Shown: positions 9,958 to 18,248 of the stretch, piece after piece
How the letters are laid out: the number at the start of each line of letters is the position of its first letter
How positions within the stretch are numbered: the stretch's first letter is position 1
Assembly: GCA_947473305.1 (NCBI GenBank)
Contig: CANJCB010000011.1
Coordinates: forward strand, 60,453 to 124,452
From: Rhodospirillales bacterium
GTDB lineage: Bacteria; Pseudomonadota; Alphaproteobacteria; ATCC43930; CGMCC-115725
Reading direction: 5' to 3'
Length of the DNA: 64,000 nucleotides
Made by a program: the position numbers and the translations under genes
Notes under the pieces: model-generated
What the model was told of the DNA's origin: nothing
The model's input: the letters and a program-made list of their open reading frames with translations, nothing else
Database searches by the model: none

Positions 9958-11203
9958 ATGTCGGCCGAACAACCACCCATGAGTAAACGGGTTTTCTTTG
10001 CCCTCTCTCATCCTTTACAAAAACGTCGATTTTATTTAGCGCTTTTTTTCTCCATTTTGCTGTTCCCTCTTGTCGCCGTGGCGCTCGTCGCGGGCACGAT
10101 CGCCTTGATCGTGCCCTTGATCGCCTTTTTCCTCTGGATCAGCGCGCGGGTCCTTTTCGCTTACCTCATCGGCAATTCGATCATGGTGTCGGAGCTCAAC
10201 TATCCGCGCATCCATCGGATCGCCGAAGATCTCAAGATCAGGATGGGATACCAGAAGCCCATCTATATCTTCGTCTATGAGCAGGGCGACTTTAACGCCT
10301 ATGCGGCACATTTTCCTGCGCCGCGCCATCTTCCTCAATTCCGAGCTCTTGGAGAGCGGGGTCAGCGACGACGAAGTCCGCTGGCTGATCGGACGCTTCA
10401 TCGGCTATCTGCGCGCCCGTCGCCAGGCGGGTTTCCTGGGCTGGGTGATCCGCGCGGCGCAGCATCTGGTGATCTTCAACTTCTTCCTGCTGCCCTATGA
10501 GCGGGCGATGGTCTATACGGGCGACCGGCTGGCGGTCGCGGCCATCGAGGGCGACATATCGAGCGCGATCTCGGCGATGCAGAAGCTCTTCGTCGGCCGC
10601 CAACTGAGCTATTCCGTCAACCCGGAAGGCATCGTCGAGCAGCAGCGCCGGATCAAGGGATCCTTCTTCGGGTTTCTGGCGCGCGTCATGCGGGGCTTTC
10701 CCCATACGACATCCCGCTATGTGGATCTCATCGTCTTCGCGCGGGCCTTCTTCCCGGCTCAATACCAGAAGTTCGAGGCCGCCAACCCGGGACTTCCCGC
10801 CGACCTCCCCCAACTTGCCGCCTCCCCCCGTTCCGGCATGGTGCCCAAAGGCGGGATCGAGGCGGGGCGTGGGCCTCATGGCTGGGTGATGGTGGCGATC
10901 ATGCTGCTGCTAATCGGCGGCGCCGCCTATCCGATCTGGCGGCAAGCGCCGAAATGGCTGCTCTATGCCGATTCGATAGGCGTTCCGGTGCCGGATGCGG
11001 TCTGGGATCATCTGCCCGACGAAGAGGATATGGAAACGTCGGGGACGACAAGACCGCCGGATCCGCCGTCGACCCCGTCCTCGGAGGATCTGCCGGCCCT
11101 GCCCCCGCATCTTCACCGCGACGCGGACGGCAACGCGGTTCCCGACGCAGGCTGTCATTGGGCGAGCGAAGATCCCGACGACATCGAGGTGGAATGCGAC
11201 TAG
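9958..11203 (+). pseudogene. M48-like multi-pass membrane protein without zinc motif, interrupted by an apparent +1 frameshift
   Basis: Two frames together encode one protein. The first runs from 9958 to about 10311 (N-terminal double membrane segment around YLALFFSILLFPLVAVALVAG, then KPIYIFVYEQGDFNAYAAHF). The second continues from about 10312 to 11203 (LRRAIFLNSELLESGVSDDEVRWLIGRF onward). The join falls in a TTTT run at 10311-10314, and removing one T restores a single frame. The order NAYA, IFLNSELLE, DDEV and GDRLAV resembles M48 (HtpX-like) proteases. GRFIG occupies the place of HExxH, so the zinc site is absent. A further membrane segment (WVMVAIMLLLIGGAAYPIW) and an acidic, proline-rich tail follow. 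The start at 9958 is favoured over 9934 because of the preceding GGGGG. It could be a true pseudogene, a sequencing error or recoding. Confidence 0.75.
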
Positions 11204-11207
11204 ACGA

Positions 11208-11236
11208 GACGCTCCAGGATCATCCCCTGGAGCGTC
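11208..11236 (+). terminator. Hairpin after the M48-like gene, possible terminator
   Basis: GACGCTCCAGG and CCTGGAGCGTC form a perfect 11-bp stem with a 7-base loop, 4 bp after the stop codon. The following sequence is only moderately T-rich, so termination efficiency is uncertain. It lies between two convergent genes. Confidence 0.6.
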
Positions 11237-11299
11237 GTTGCTTTCTGAAGGCCCGGGTTCTGAAGGCCCGGAACCGGGCCGGTCTTAACCTTGCCCGCC

Positions 11300-12805
11300 T
11301 TAACCTTGATCGATACGGAGCGCGACGAAGCGCAGATCGCCCTGGCGGTCGACCAGCATAAGCACCGACTTGCGGCCGGCCTTGCGGGCCTCGTCGATCT
11401 TGGCGGCGATCTGGGCGGGATTCTTCACCTCTTCCTGCGCCACTTCCATGATCACATCGCCAGCCTTGACGCCCTTCTCGGCGGCAGGACTGTCGCCCGC
11501 GACCTCGGTCACGACGACACCATCGGCGCCGTCGGAGAGCGAGAATTTCTCCCGCAGATCGGGGGTGATTCCGGCAAGGGAGAGGCCCAGGGCCTTCACC
11601 ATCCCGGCCGGAGGGGTGGCCGAGGAGGTCTTGCTCTGAGCCGCGGCTTGCGGCTCGGTCTCGTCGAGTTCGCCGACCTTCACGTCGACGATCTCTTCCT
11701 TGCGCTTGCGCCAGACCGTGACCTTGACCTGCTTCTCGATCGGGGTCTCGGCGACGATGCGCGGCAGGCGGCGGACGTCGGTCACATCCTTGTTGTCGAA
11801 CTTCAGCACCACGTCGCCGGCCTGGATGCCGCCCTTCTGGGCGGGGCCGCCTTCGTTGACGCTGGCAATGAGCGCGCCATGGGGCTTTTCGAGGCCCAGG
11901 CTCTCGGCGATCTCGTCGGTCACGTTCTGGATGCGGACGCCGAGCCAGCCGCGCCGGGTCTTGCCGAACTTCTGAAGCTGGTCCACCACATTGGCGGCCA
12001 TGCTGGAGGGAATGGCGAAGCCGATGCCGATGGACCCGCCCGAGGGCGAATAGATCGCGGTATTTATGCCGATGACCTCGCCGTCCATGTTGAACATGGG
12101 TCCGCCGGAATTGCCCCGGTTGATCGAGGCGTCGGTCTGGAGGAAATCGTCGTAGGGGCCGGCGTTGATCTCGCGGGCGCGGGCTGACAGGATGCCCGCC
12201 GTCACCGTGCCGCCGAGGCCGAAGGGATTGCCGATCGCCAGCACCCAGTCGCCGACCTTGGTCTTGTCGCTATCGCCGAATTTCACCGAAACGAGGGGCT
12301 TCTGCGGTTTGACGCGCAGGACCGCGAGATCGGTCTTGATGTCGCGACCGATGAGTTCGGCCTTGAAGCTCGTGTCGTCCTGGAGCGTGACGGTGATTTC
12401 GTCCGCGTCGGCGATCACATGGTTATTGGTGACGACGATGCCCGAGGGATCGATGACAAAGCCCGAGCCCAGGGAGGTCGCGCGGCGCGGCGGCGCGTCC
12501 GGCTTGTTGTTATTGTTGTTGTTGCCACCCTGGCGCTGGTTGCGATCGAAGAAATCCTTGAAGAACTCCTCGAAGGGCGAGCCCGGCGGGAACTGAGGCA
12601 TTTCAGGCCGCTGGGCCTTGTCGGATTTGATCGTCTGAGTGGTCGAGATATTGACCACCGCCGGCAGGAGCTTCGCCGCCATCTCGGCAAAGCCGTCCGG
12701 ACCCGGTTTGGCCATCGCCGGGGCGCCGGCGATCAGGGTCATGAGGGCAAGAGCGAAAATCCAGGGGCGCCAAAGGCTCGCGCGGCTGGAAAGGGATCGG
12801 CTCAC
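11300..12805 (-). CDS. degP: Do-family periplasmic serine protease with two PDZ domains
   Basis: This protein of about 501 residues degrades or refolds damaged envelope proteins. A signal peptide (ending near GAPAMAKPG) precedes a trypsin-like domain with the catalytic triad in VVTNNHVIADADE (His), DIKTDLAVLRV (Asp) and NRGNSGGPMF (Ser). Two PDZ domains follow (GWLGVRIQNVTDEIAESLG; GITPDLREKFSLSDGADGVVVTEV). A poly-asparagine linker lies in the LA-loop region. I prefer the GTG at 12805, which has GAGGAG at proper spacing; the TTG two codons upstream is too close to it. It follows hflK, hflC and the DUF2065 gene on the same strand, a common alphaproteobacterial arrangement. Confidence 0.95.
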   Translation of the reverse strand: MSRSLSSRASLWRPWIFALALMTLIAGAPAMAKPGPDGFAEMAAKLLPAVVNISTTQTIKSDKAQRPEMPQFPPGSPFEEFFKDFFDRNQRQGGNNNNNNKPDAPPRRATSLGSGFVIDPSGIVVTNNHVIADADEITVTLQDDTSFKAELIGRDIKTDLAVLRVKPQKPLVSVKFGDSDKTKVGDWVLAIGNPFGLGGTVTAGILSARAREINAGPYDDFLQTDASINRGNSGGPMFNMDGEVIGINTAIYSPSGGSIGIGFAIPSSMAANVVDQLQKFGKTRRGWLGVRIQNVTDEIAESLGLEKPHGALIASVNEGGPAQKGGIQAGDVVLKFDNKDVTDVRRLPRIVAETPIEKQVKVTVWRKRKEEIVDVKVGELDETEPQAAAQSKTSSATPPAGMVKALGLSLAGITPDLREKFSLSDGADGVVVTEVAGDSPAAEKGVKAGDVIMEVAQEEVKNPAQIAAKIDEARKAGRKSVLMLVDRQGDLRFVALRIDQG

Positions 12806-12883
12806 GGGCAATGCTCCTCGGGCAACGGAATGGCGTAAATGGGAATTTACGGGAGAATCATGCGGTAAACCAGCGGCTTCGTA

Positions 12884-13075
12884 TCAAGCGAGATAGCGGA
12901 TGGCCCAGACCAGGGCCACCCCAACACAGACCGCCGCCAATCCCGTGAACCGCAGGGATTGAGACGGCGTCTCGACCGCGCGGGCGACCACCCGCTTCAT
13001 CCAGTCGGGAAAGAGGGAGCAGAGAACCCCCTCGATCACGAAGACGAGAGCCAGCGCGGTCGCGAGGTCCCTCAC
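12884..13075 (-). CDS. DUF2065 small membrane protein
   Basis: This 63-residue protein has two hydrophobic segments (DLATALALVFVIEGVLCSLFP and GLAAVCVGVALVWAIRYLA) flanking a short charged loop with WMKRVV, the usual DUF2065 layout. It overlaps the end of hflC by 4 bp and precedes degP, matching the family's standard position beside HflKC. The function is not established; co-occurrence suggests a part in the HflKC/FtsH membrane complex. Confidence 0.88.
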   Translation of the reverse strand: MRDLATALALVFVIEGVLCSLFPDWMKRVVARAVETPSQSLRFTGLAAVCVGVALVWAIRYLA

Positions 13076-13953
13076 GGTTTCGGCGGGTTCCCGCTGGCCG
13101 AGCCAAAGTAGCGGAAGAACTCGCTATCGGGCGACAGCACCATGGTCGTGTCGTGGTTGGCCAGGGTCTCCCGATAGGCCTGGAGCGAGCGGTAGAAGGA
13201 GAAGAACTCCTTGTCCCTGCCGAAGGCATCCGCATAGATCTTGATGCTGTCGGCATCGCCGCGACCGCGCAGGATCTGCGCGTTTTTCTGCGCCTCGGCG
13301 ATGATGACCGTCCGCTCGCGCTCGGCCCCGGAGCGGATTTCCTGGGCGCGCTGGGCGCCCTCGGCGCGGAACTCCGCCGCCTCGCGCTGGCGTTCCGACT
13401 TCATCCGCTCGAAGACGGCCTGGCTGTTCTCGTCGGGAAGGTCGGCGCGACGCACCCGGACATCGAGCACGTCGATGCCGAAGTTCTTGACCTGATCCCG
13501 GACCTCGTCGCGGATCTGCCGCATGATCTGCGACCGCTGGTCGGAAAGAACCTGCTCCAGCTTCGTGCCGCCCAACACGCGGCGCAGACTACCGCTGATC
13601 GTCGAGGTCATGCGGGTGCGGGCCACCGTCTCGTTGCCCACGGACTGGTAGAACTGCAACGGATCGACAATGCGGAAGCGCGCATAGGTATCGACCACCA
13701 GCCGCTTCTGGTCTGAAGCGATGACTTCTTCGGCTGGCGGTTCCATGTCGAGGACGCGGTTGTCGTATTCGACGACGCTCTGCCAGGGCAGCTTGAACTT
13801 GAGGCCAGGATCGCGGATCACGCGGACGGGATCGCCGAAATTGATGACGATCGCCTGGCGGGTCTGGCTGACTGTGAAAAGCGACATGAAGGCGATGACG
13901 ACAGCCACCACCAACACGATGCCGAGGGCGGCAAGCGAGGTGCGGGCGTTCAT
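13072..13953 (-). CDS. hflC: HflC, SPFH/band-7 subunit of the FtsH modulator complex
   Basis: This 293-residue protein has an N-terminal membrane anchor (LAALGIVLVVAVVIAFMSLF), then the band-7 domain starting FTVSQTRQAIVINFGDPVRV, and a long coiled-coil stretch (AVFERMKSERQREAAEFRAEGAQ). HflC forms with HflK a large membrane cage around FtsH and limits its proteolysis. The start overlaps the hflK stop by 4 bp, so the subunits are probably translationally coupled. Confidence 0.96.
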   Translation of the reverse strand: MNARTSLAALGIVLVVAVVIAFMSLFTVSQTRQAIVINFGDPVRVIRDPGLKFKLPWQSVVEYDNRVLDMEPPAEEVIASDQKRLVVDTYARFRIVDPLQFYQSVGNETVARTRMTSTISGSLRRVLGGTKLEQVLSDQRSQIMRQIRDEVRDQVKNFGIDVLDVRVRRADLPDENSQAVFERMKSERQREAAEFRAEGAQRAQEIRSGAERERTVIIAEAQKNAQILRGRGDADSIKIYADAFGRDKEFFSFYRSLQAYRETLANHDTTMVLSPDSEFFRYFGSASGNPPKP

Positions 13954-15107
13954 GGCCGGGCTCCGCGCTGCGGTTGCGTCGGAGTGGGCTGTGCCGGCGG
14001 CCCCGAAGGCTGGGCGATTTGCGGCAACGGCAGGTAGGGCAACACGCCCGAACCCATCGCGCCCCTGTCGATCACGATCTTGTTCGCGTTCTTCAGGACC
14101 TGCTCCATCGTCTCGATATAAAGGCGGCGCTGGGTGATGTCCTCGGCCGCCTTGAAGGCCGTGTAGACCGACAGGAACCGCTGCGCGTCACCGTCCGCCT
14201 GGGCGACGACCTGCTGACGATAGGCTTCGGCCTCCTGGGTCAGGCGCACCGCCTCGCCGCGCGCGGCGGGCAGCATGCCGTTGCGATACGCGTCGGCCTC
14301 GTTGCTGAGGCGGACCTGATCGGCCTTGGCGCGCTGCACGTCGCGGAAGGCATCGATCACCTGCTGGGGCGGATCGACCTTCTGAAGCTGGATCTGCGTG
14401 ATCTCGATACCACCGCCGTAGGTGTCCATGATCTCCTGGAGGAGCTTCTGGGTGTCGGACTCGATCCGTCCGCGTCCTTCGGCCAATGCGGGGGCGATCG
14501 GCATGCGGCCCAGCACTTCGCGCATGGCGCTTTCGGCCGCCGCTTTCACGGTCAGTTCCGGCACGCGGATGTTGAAGAGGTACTTGGTCGCATCCTTGAC
14601 GAGCCAGAGGACGGAGAAATTGATGTCGACGATGTTCTCGTCGCCGGTCAGCATCAGCGCCTCTTCGGGCACCTGGCGGTTGCCGCCCCCCCGGCCGACG
14701 CCGTCGCCGGCCCGGAAGCCCACCTCGACCCGGTTGACGCGGGTCACCTTGGGCGTCATCGCCGATTCGATCGGCACGGGCAGATGATAGTTGAGGCCGG
14801 GCTGGCTCGACCGGTTATAGGCGCCGAAGCGCAGGACGACGCCCTGCTCGTCCGGCTGTACCCGGTAGAAACCGCTGCCGAGCCAGAGCAGCGCGACCGC
14901 TGCCACGATGAGCAGAATCCCGCTGCCGCTGCCCAAACCGCCCGGCAGGACGCTCCGGAGCTTGTCCTGGCCGCGCCGGACCAGATCCTCTAACTTGGGG
15001 CCTTGGGGTCCCCGCCCCCAGGGGCTCTGGCCACCGCCTCCACCACCGCCCCAAGGGCCGCCGCCCCCGCCGTTATTGCCTCCGCCACTCGAATTCTGCC
15101 ACGGCAT
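13950..15107 (-). CDS. hflK: HflK, SPFH/band-7 subunit of the FtsH modulator complex
   Basis: About 385 residues. The N-terminus is extremely glycine-rich (MPWQNSSGGGNNGGGGG), as is usual for HflK, followed by a membrane segment (ILLIVAAVALLWLGSGFY) and a band-7 domain (RVQPDEQGVVLRFGAYNRS), then coiled coil. I chose the ATG at 15107, which has GGGAG upstream and gives the family's normal MPW start. An open frame extends 13 codons further with no better start. It is first gene of the unit hflK-hflC-DUF2065-degP and divergent from the mrp gene. Confidence 0.95.
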   Translation of the reverse strand: MPWQNSSGGGNNGGGGGPWGGGGGGGQSPWGRGPQGPKLEDLVRRGQDKLRSVLPGGLGSGSGILLIVAAVALLWLGSGFYRVQPDEQGVVLRFGAYNRSSQPGLNYHLPVPIESAMTPKVTRVNRVEVGFRAGDGVGRGGGNRQVPEEALMLTGDENIVDINFSVLWLVKDATKYLFNIRVPELTVKAAAESAMREVLGRMPIAPALAEGRGRIESDTQKLLQEIMDTYGGGIEITQIQLQKVDPPQQVIDAFRDVQRAKADQVRLSNEADAYRNGMLPAARGEAVRLTQEAEAYRQQVVAQADGDAQRFLSVYTAFKAAEDITQRRLYIETMEQVLKNANKIVIDRGAMGSGVLPYLPLPQIAQPSGPPAQPTPTQPQRGARP

Positions 15108-15168
15108 CCTGCAAGCACTCCCAATGGGCATTCTTGAGCCGCGCAAGGCTTTAACCTTGGCAAACGCT

Positions 15169-15195
15169 CGGCGCCCTACTTATATGAGTTAGGCT
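15169..15195 (-). promoter_or_regulatory. Candidate promoter -10 region for hflK
   Basis: On the minus strand the 181-bp region between the divergent hflK and mrp genes contains TATAAGTAGGGC preceded by GAGCCTAACTCA. The same TATAAGTAGG, with GAGCC in front, occurs upstream of the aminotransferase gene at 60418. No convincing -35 element is visible. Confidence 0.35.
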
Positions 15196-15288
15196 CCACG
15201 CGGACTGACGCGCTCGGAACCCTCCCTGGATGGGCAGAGCAAGCGGCATCCATGGAGAATTGTCAAGAAACGAGGGAATTTTCACGTC

Positions 15289-16440
15289 ATGAGCGGTGTC
15301 ACCGAGCAGCAGGTCCTGGCCGCGCTGAAAAATATAACCGACCCCGAGAAGGGTCAGGACATCGTCGCCCTCGGAATGGTGTCGGGCGTGACCGTCCGCG
15401 AGGGCCATGTCGCCTTCGCCATCGAGGTCGACGCCCAACGCGGTCCCCGGATGGAGCCCCTGCGCAAAGCCGCCGAGAAAGCGGTCGATGCGCTTCCCGG
15501 CGTCCTGTCGGTGACGGCCGTCCTGACGGCCCAGGCGGCCTCGCGCAATCCGGCGCCCCGGCCGACCCATGTCGCTTCGGCCGGACAGCCGCATGACCAT
15601 TCCCACGCCCCCGCCGGCGGGGCTCCCGTGAAGCCCGGCATACCCGGCGTGCGCGCCATCGTGGCGGTCGCCTCGGGCAAGGGCGGCGTCGGCAAGTCCA
15701 CCACGGCGGTCAATCTCGCCATGGGCATGGTCGCCTGCGGGTTGAAGGTCGGCCTCCTCGACGCGGATATCTACGGACCCTCGATCCCCCGGATGCTCGG
15801 GATCACCGGCAAGCCCGCCTCCCATGACGGCAAGCATCTCCAACCGATGAGCCGCTGGGGCGTCGTCTGCATGTCCATGGGCTTCCTGGTGCCCGAGGAC
15901 ACGCCGATGATCTGGCGCGGGCCGATGGTCATGAGCGCCCTGCAGCAGATGCTGCGGGACGTGGCCTGGGGCGAGCTCGACATCCTGCTCGTCGATCTGC
16001 CGCCAGGCACAGGCGACGCGCAACTCACCATGGCGCAGCAGGTCCCGCTCGCCGGCGCGGTCATCGTCTCGACGCCGCAGGACATCGCGCTCCTCGACGC
16101 CCGCAAGGGGCTCAACATGTTCCGCAAGGTCGATGTGCCCGTGCTCGGCATCATTGAGAACATGAGCTATTTCAACTGCCCCAATTGCGGCCACCGCAGC
16201 GAGATCTTCAGCCACGGCGGCGCGCATAAGGAGGCCGACAAGCTCGGCATGGAGTTCCTGGGCGAGATTCCGCTGGATATCGCGATCCGCGAGACCTCGG
16301 ACGAGGGCAAGCCGATCACCGCGACCCAGCCGGGCAGCCAGCACGCGGAGCTTTACCGCAAGATCGCGGCGCGGGTCTGGGAAAAGCTCGGCAGCGGCGA
16401 CGGCGGATTGAGGCCGGCACCCCGAATCCTGGTGCAATAA
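15289..16440 (+). CDS. apbC: Mrp/ApbC-family iron-sulfur cluster carrier ATPase
   Basis: This 383-residue protein combines an N-terminal MIP18/DUF59-like domain (EQQVLAALKNITDPEKGQDI) with a MinD/Mrp P-loop ATPase. The deviant Walker A is ASGKGGVGKSTTAVNLA, and GPSIPRMLGI and VDLPPGTGDAQL are family motifs. The cluster-binding CxxC is in YFNCPNCGHRSEIF. Such proteins bind and deliver 4Fe-4S clusters to target enzymes; the window holds several (class I fumarase, QueE, GlcF, the ferredoxin oxidoreductase). It is monocistronic and divergent from hflK. Confidence 0.94.
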   Translation: MSGVTEQQVLAALKNITDPEKGQDIVALGMVSGVTVREGHVAFAIEVDAQRGPRMEPLRKAAEKAVDALPGVLSVTAVLTAQAASRNPAPRPTHVASAGQPHDHSHAPAGGAPVKPGIPGVRAIVAVASGKGGVGKSTTAVNLAMGMVACGLKVGLLDADIYGPSIPRMLGITGKPASHDGKHLQPMSRWGVVCMSMGFLVPEDTPMIWRGPMVMSALQQMLRDVAWGELDILLVDLPPGTGDAQLTMAQQVPLAGAVIVSTPQDIALLDARKGLNMFRKVDVPVLGIIENMSYFNCPNCGHRSEIFSHGGAHKEADKLGMEFLGEIPLDIAIRETSDEGKPITATQPGSQHAELYRKIAARVWEKLGSGDGGLRPAPRILVQ

Positions 16441-16733
16441 CCCCCGTTCCGGCGCTCGAACTTCCTTTGGGGCCTGGCAGCTCGTAAAGTTTTTTCGCCA
16501 GCTGCGGATCAAAATCCGATCTTGACGATTTTGTGTGCGAGTCCGCAATCGGACCCGCCTGCCGCCTTACGAGTGCAGCCGATATCGCTATCTGGTTTTG
16601 AATGATTGCCCTGGTCTCTTCGCGCTCTTTGCCAGACTTTCGGCCGGAGCGGAGCACGAGACGAACATTACGGGATGTGCCGACACCACTTTCCCTTTGG
16701 CGAGAGAGACCATGACTGAAATCGGAGCGGCCG

Positions 16734-18248
16734 ATGCCTGCCGCTAGCAACCAGCCCAAGAAAGCCCGCACCGGGGTCCCCGGCCTCGACGACATCCTCG
16801 CAGGCGGGCTTTCGGAGGGACATGTTTTCCTTCTCGAAGGAAACCCCGGAACCGGCAAGACGACGATAGCCCTCCGCTTCCTGCTGGAAGGCGCCGAGGC
16901 TGGGGAGCAAGGGCTCTACGTCACCCTGTCGGAAACGGAGCACGAATTGCGCATGGGCGCATCGTCCCATGGCTGGCAAATCGGCGGGAAGATCGAGGTT
17001 TTCGAGCTGGTGCCGCCGGAAAGCCTCCTTGATGCGGATCAGCAACAGAGCCTTCTCTATTCCTCGGATCTTGAACTCGGCGAGACGACGAAGCTGATTT
17101 TCGAGGCCTTCGAGCGCATAAAGCCGCGCCGGGTCGTGCTGGACAGCCTCTCGGAAATCCGCCTGCTGGCGCAGAGTTCGCTGCGCTACCGCCGCCAGAT
17201 CCTGGCGCTCAAGCATTATTTCGCCCGGCACAATGCCACCGTCCTCCTCCTGGACGACCTGACCTCCGATCCCATGGACAAGACGGTCCACAGCGTCGTC
17301 CATGGCGTCGTCCAACTCGAGGAGCTGGCACCCACCTACGGCGCGGAACGGCGCAGGCTGCGCGTCTCGAAATACCGCTCTCAGGCCTTTCGCGGGGGAT
17401 ACCACGACTTCGTCATCAAGACCGGGGGCGTCCACGTCTTCCCCCGGCTCGTTTCGGCCGAGCATCATACGGTCTTCGAGCGCCACCAACAGACGAGCGA
17501 CATTCCCGAGTTGGACCGTCTCCTCGGCGGTGGCATCGAGCAGGGGTCGAGCACCATCGTGCTGGGACCGGCCGGAACCGGCAAATCGAGTTTCGTGCTG
17601 CAATTCGTCGCCGCCGCGATTTCCCGTGGCCAGAAGGCCGCACTCTTCGTCTTCGACGAGGAACTGGGCCTCTTGTTCGACCGCACGAGGAAGATCGGCT
17701 TCGATCTCCAGGCCATGCGGGATTCCGGATCCCTGCATATCGAACAGGTCGATGCCGCGGAATTATCCCCCGGGGAATTCGCCCATCGGGTCCGAAAGCA
17801 GGTCAGTGACGCCAAGGCGCAAATCGTGGTGATCGACAGCCTGAACGGCTACCAGGCAGCGATGCCGGAGGAGAACGCGCTGGTCCTCCATATCCATGAA
17901 TTGCTTCAATATTTGAACCGACAGGGCGCTTCGACATTTCTGACGGTAGCGCAACACGGCCTGGTCGGAGACATGAAGTCGCCCGTCGATGTCACCTATC
18001 TCGCGGACACCGTCATCCTGCTCCGCTATTTCGAAGCCATGGGCAAGGTGCGCCGCGCCATATCGATCATCAAGAAGCGGACCGGCCATCACGAAGACAC
18101 CATTCGCGAATTCCGCATCACGGGGAAAGGCCTCGCTCTTGGCGCACCACTAGACAAGTTCCAGGGCGTGCTTCGGGGCGTGCCCACCTTCGTCGGCAAT
18201 GTAACTCCGCTTCTCACAGTCCCGAATGGAAACGACGACAACTCCTGA
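16734..18248 (+). CDS. KaiC-like double-domain RecA-superfamily ATPase
   Basis: 504 residues with two KaiC-type domains: the first starts GVPGLDDILAGGLSEG with Walker A GNPGTGKTT (36-44), the second starts DIPELDRLLGGGIEQG with Walker A GPAGTGKSS (278-286). Walker B-like strands are RRVVLDSLSEIR and QIVVIDSLNGY. Cyanobacterial KaiC is a clock autokinase; noncyanobacterial relatives of this type usually act with histidine kinases in stress or light signalling. No kaiA or kaiB is in the window. The next gene, a hybrid histidine kinase, overlaps its 3' end by 23 bp. The 293 bp upstream (16441-16733) hold no convincing gene, only an 11-codon frame at 16711. Confidence 0.9.
   Translation: MPAASNQPKKARTGVPGLDDILAGGLSEGHVFLLEGNPGTGKTTIALRFLLEGAEAGEQGLYVTLSETEHELRMGASSHGWQIGGKIEVFELVPPESLLDADQQQSLLYSSDLELGETTKLIFEAFERIKPRRVVLDSLSEIRLLAQSSLRYRRQILALKHYFARHNATVLLLDDLTSDPMDKTVHSVVHGVVQLEELAPTYGAERRRLRVSKYRSQAFRGGYHDFVIKTGGVHVFPRLVSAEHHTVFERHQQTSDIPELDRLLGGGIEQGSSTIVLGPAGTGKSSFVLQFVAAAISRGQKAALFVFDEELGLLFDRTRKIGFDLQAMRDSGSLHIEQVDAAELSPGEFAHRVRKQVSDAKAQIVVIDSLNGYQAAMPEENALVLHIHELLQYLNRQGASTFLTVAQHGLVGDMKSPVDVTYLADTVILLRYFEAMGKVRRAISIIKKRTGHHEDTIREFRITGKGLALGAPLDKFQGVLRGVPTFVGNVTPLLTVPNGNDDNS

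Noticed and set aside
16711..16746. An 11-codon frame overlapping the start of the KaiC-like gene
   Set aside because: It is too short to judge and no ribosome site distinguishes it; no attenuation-like codon pattern is seen.
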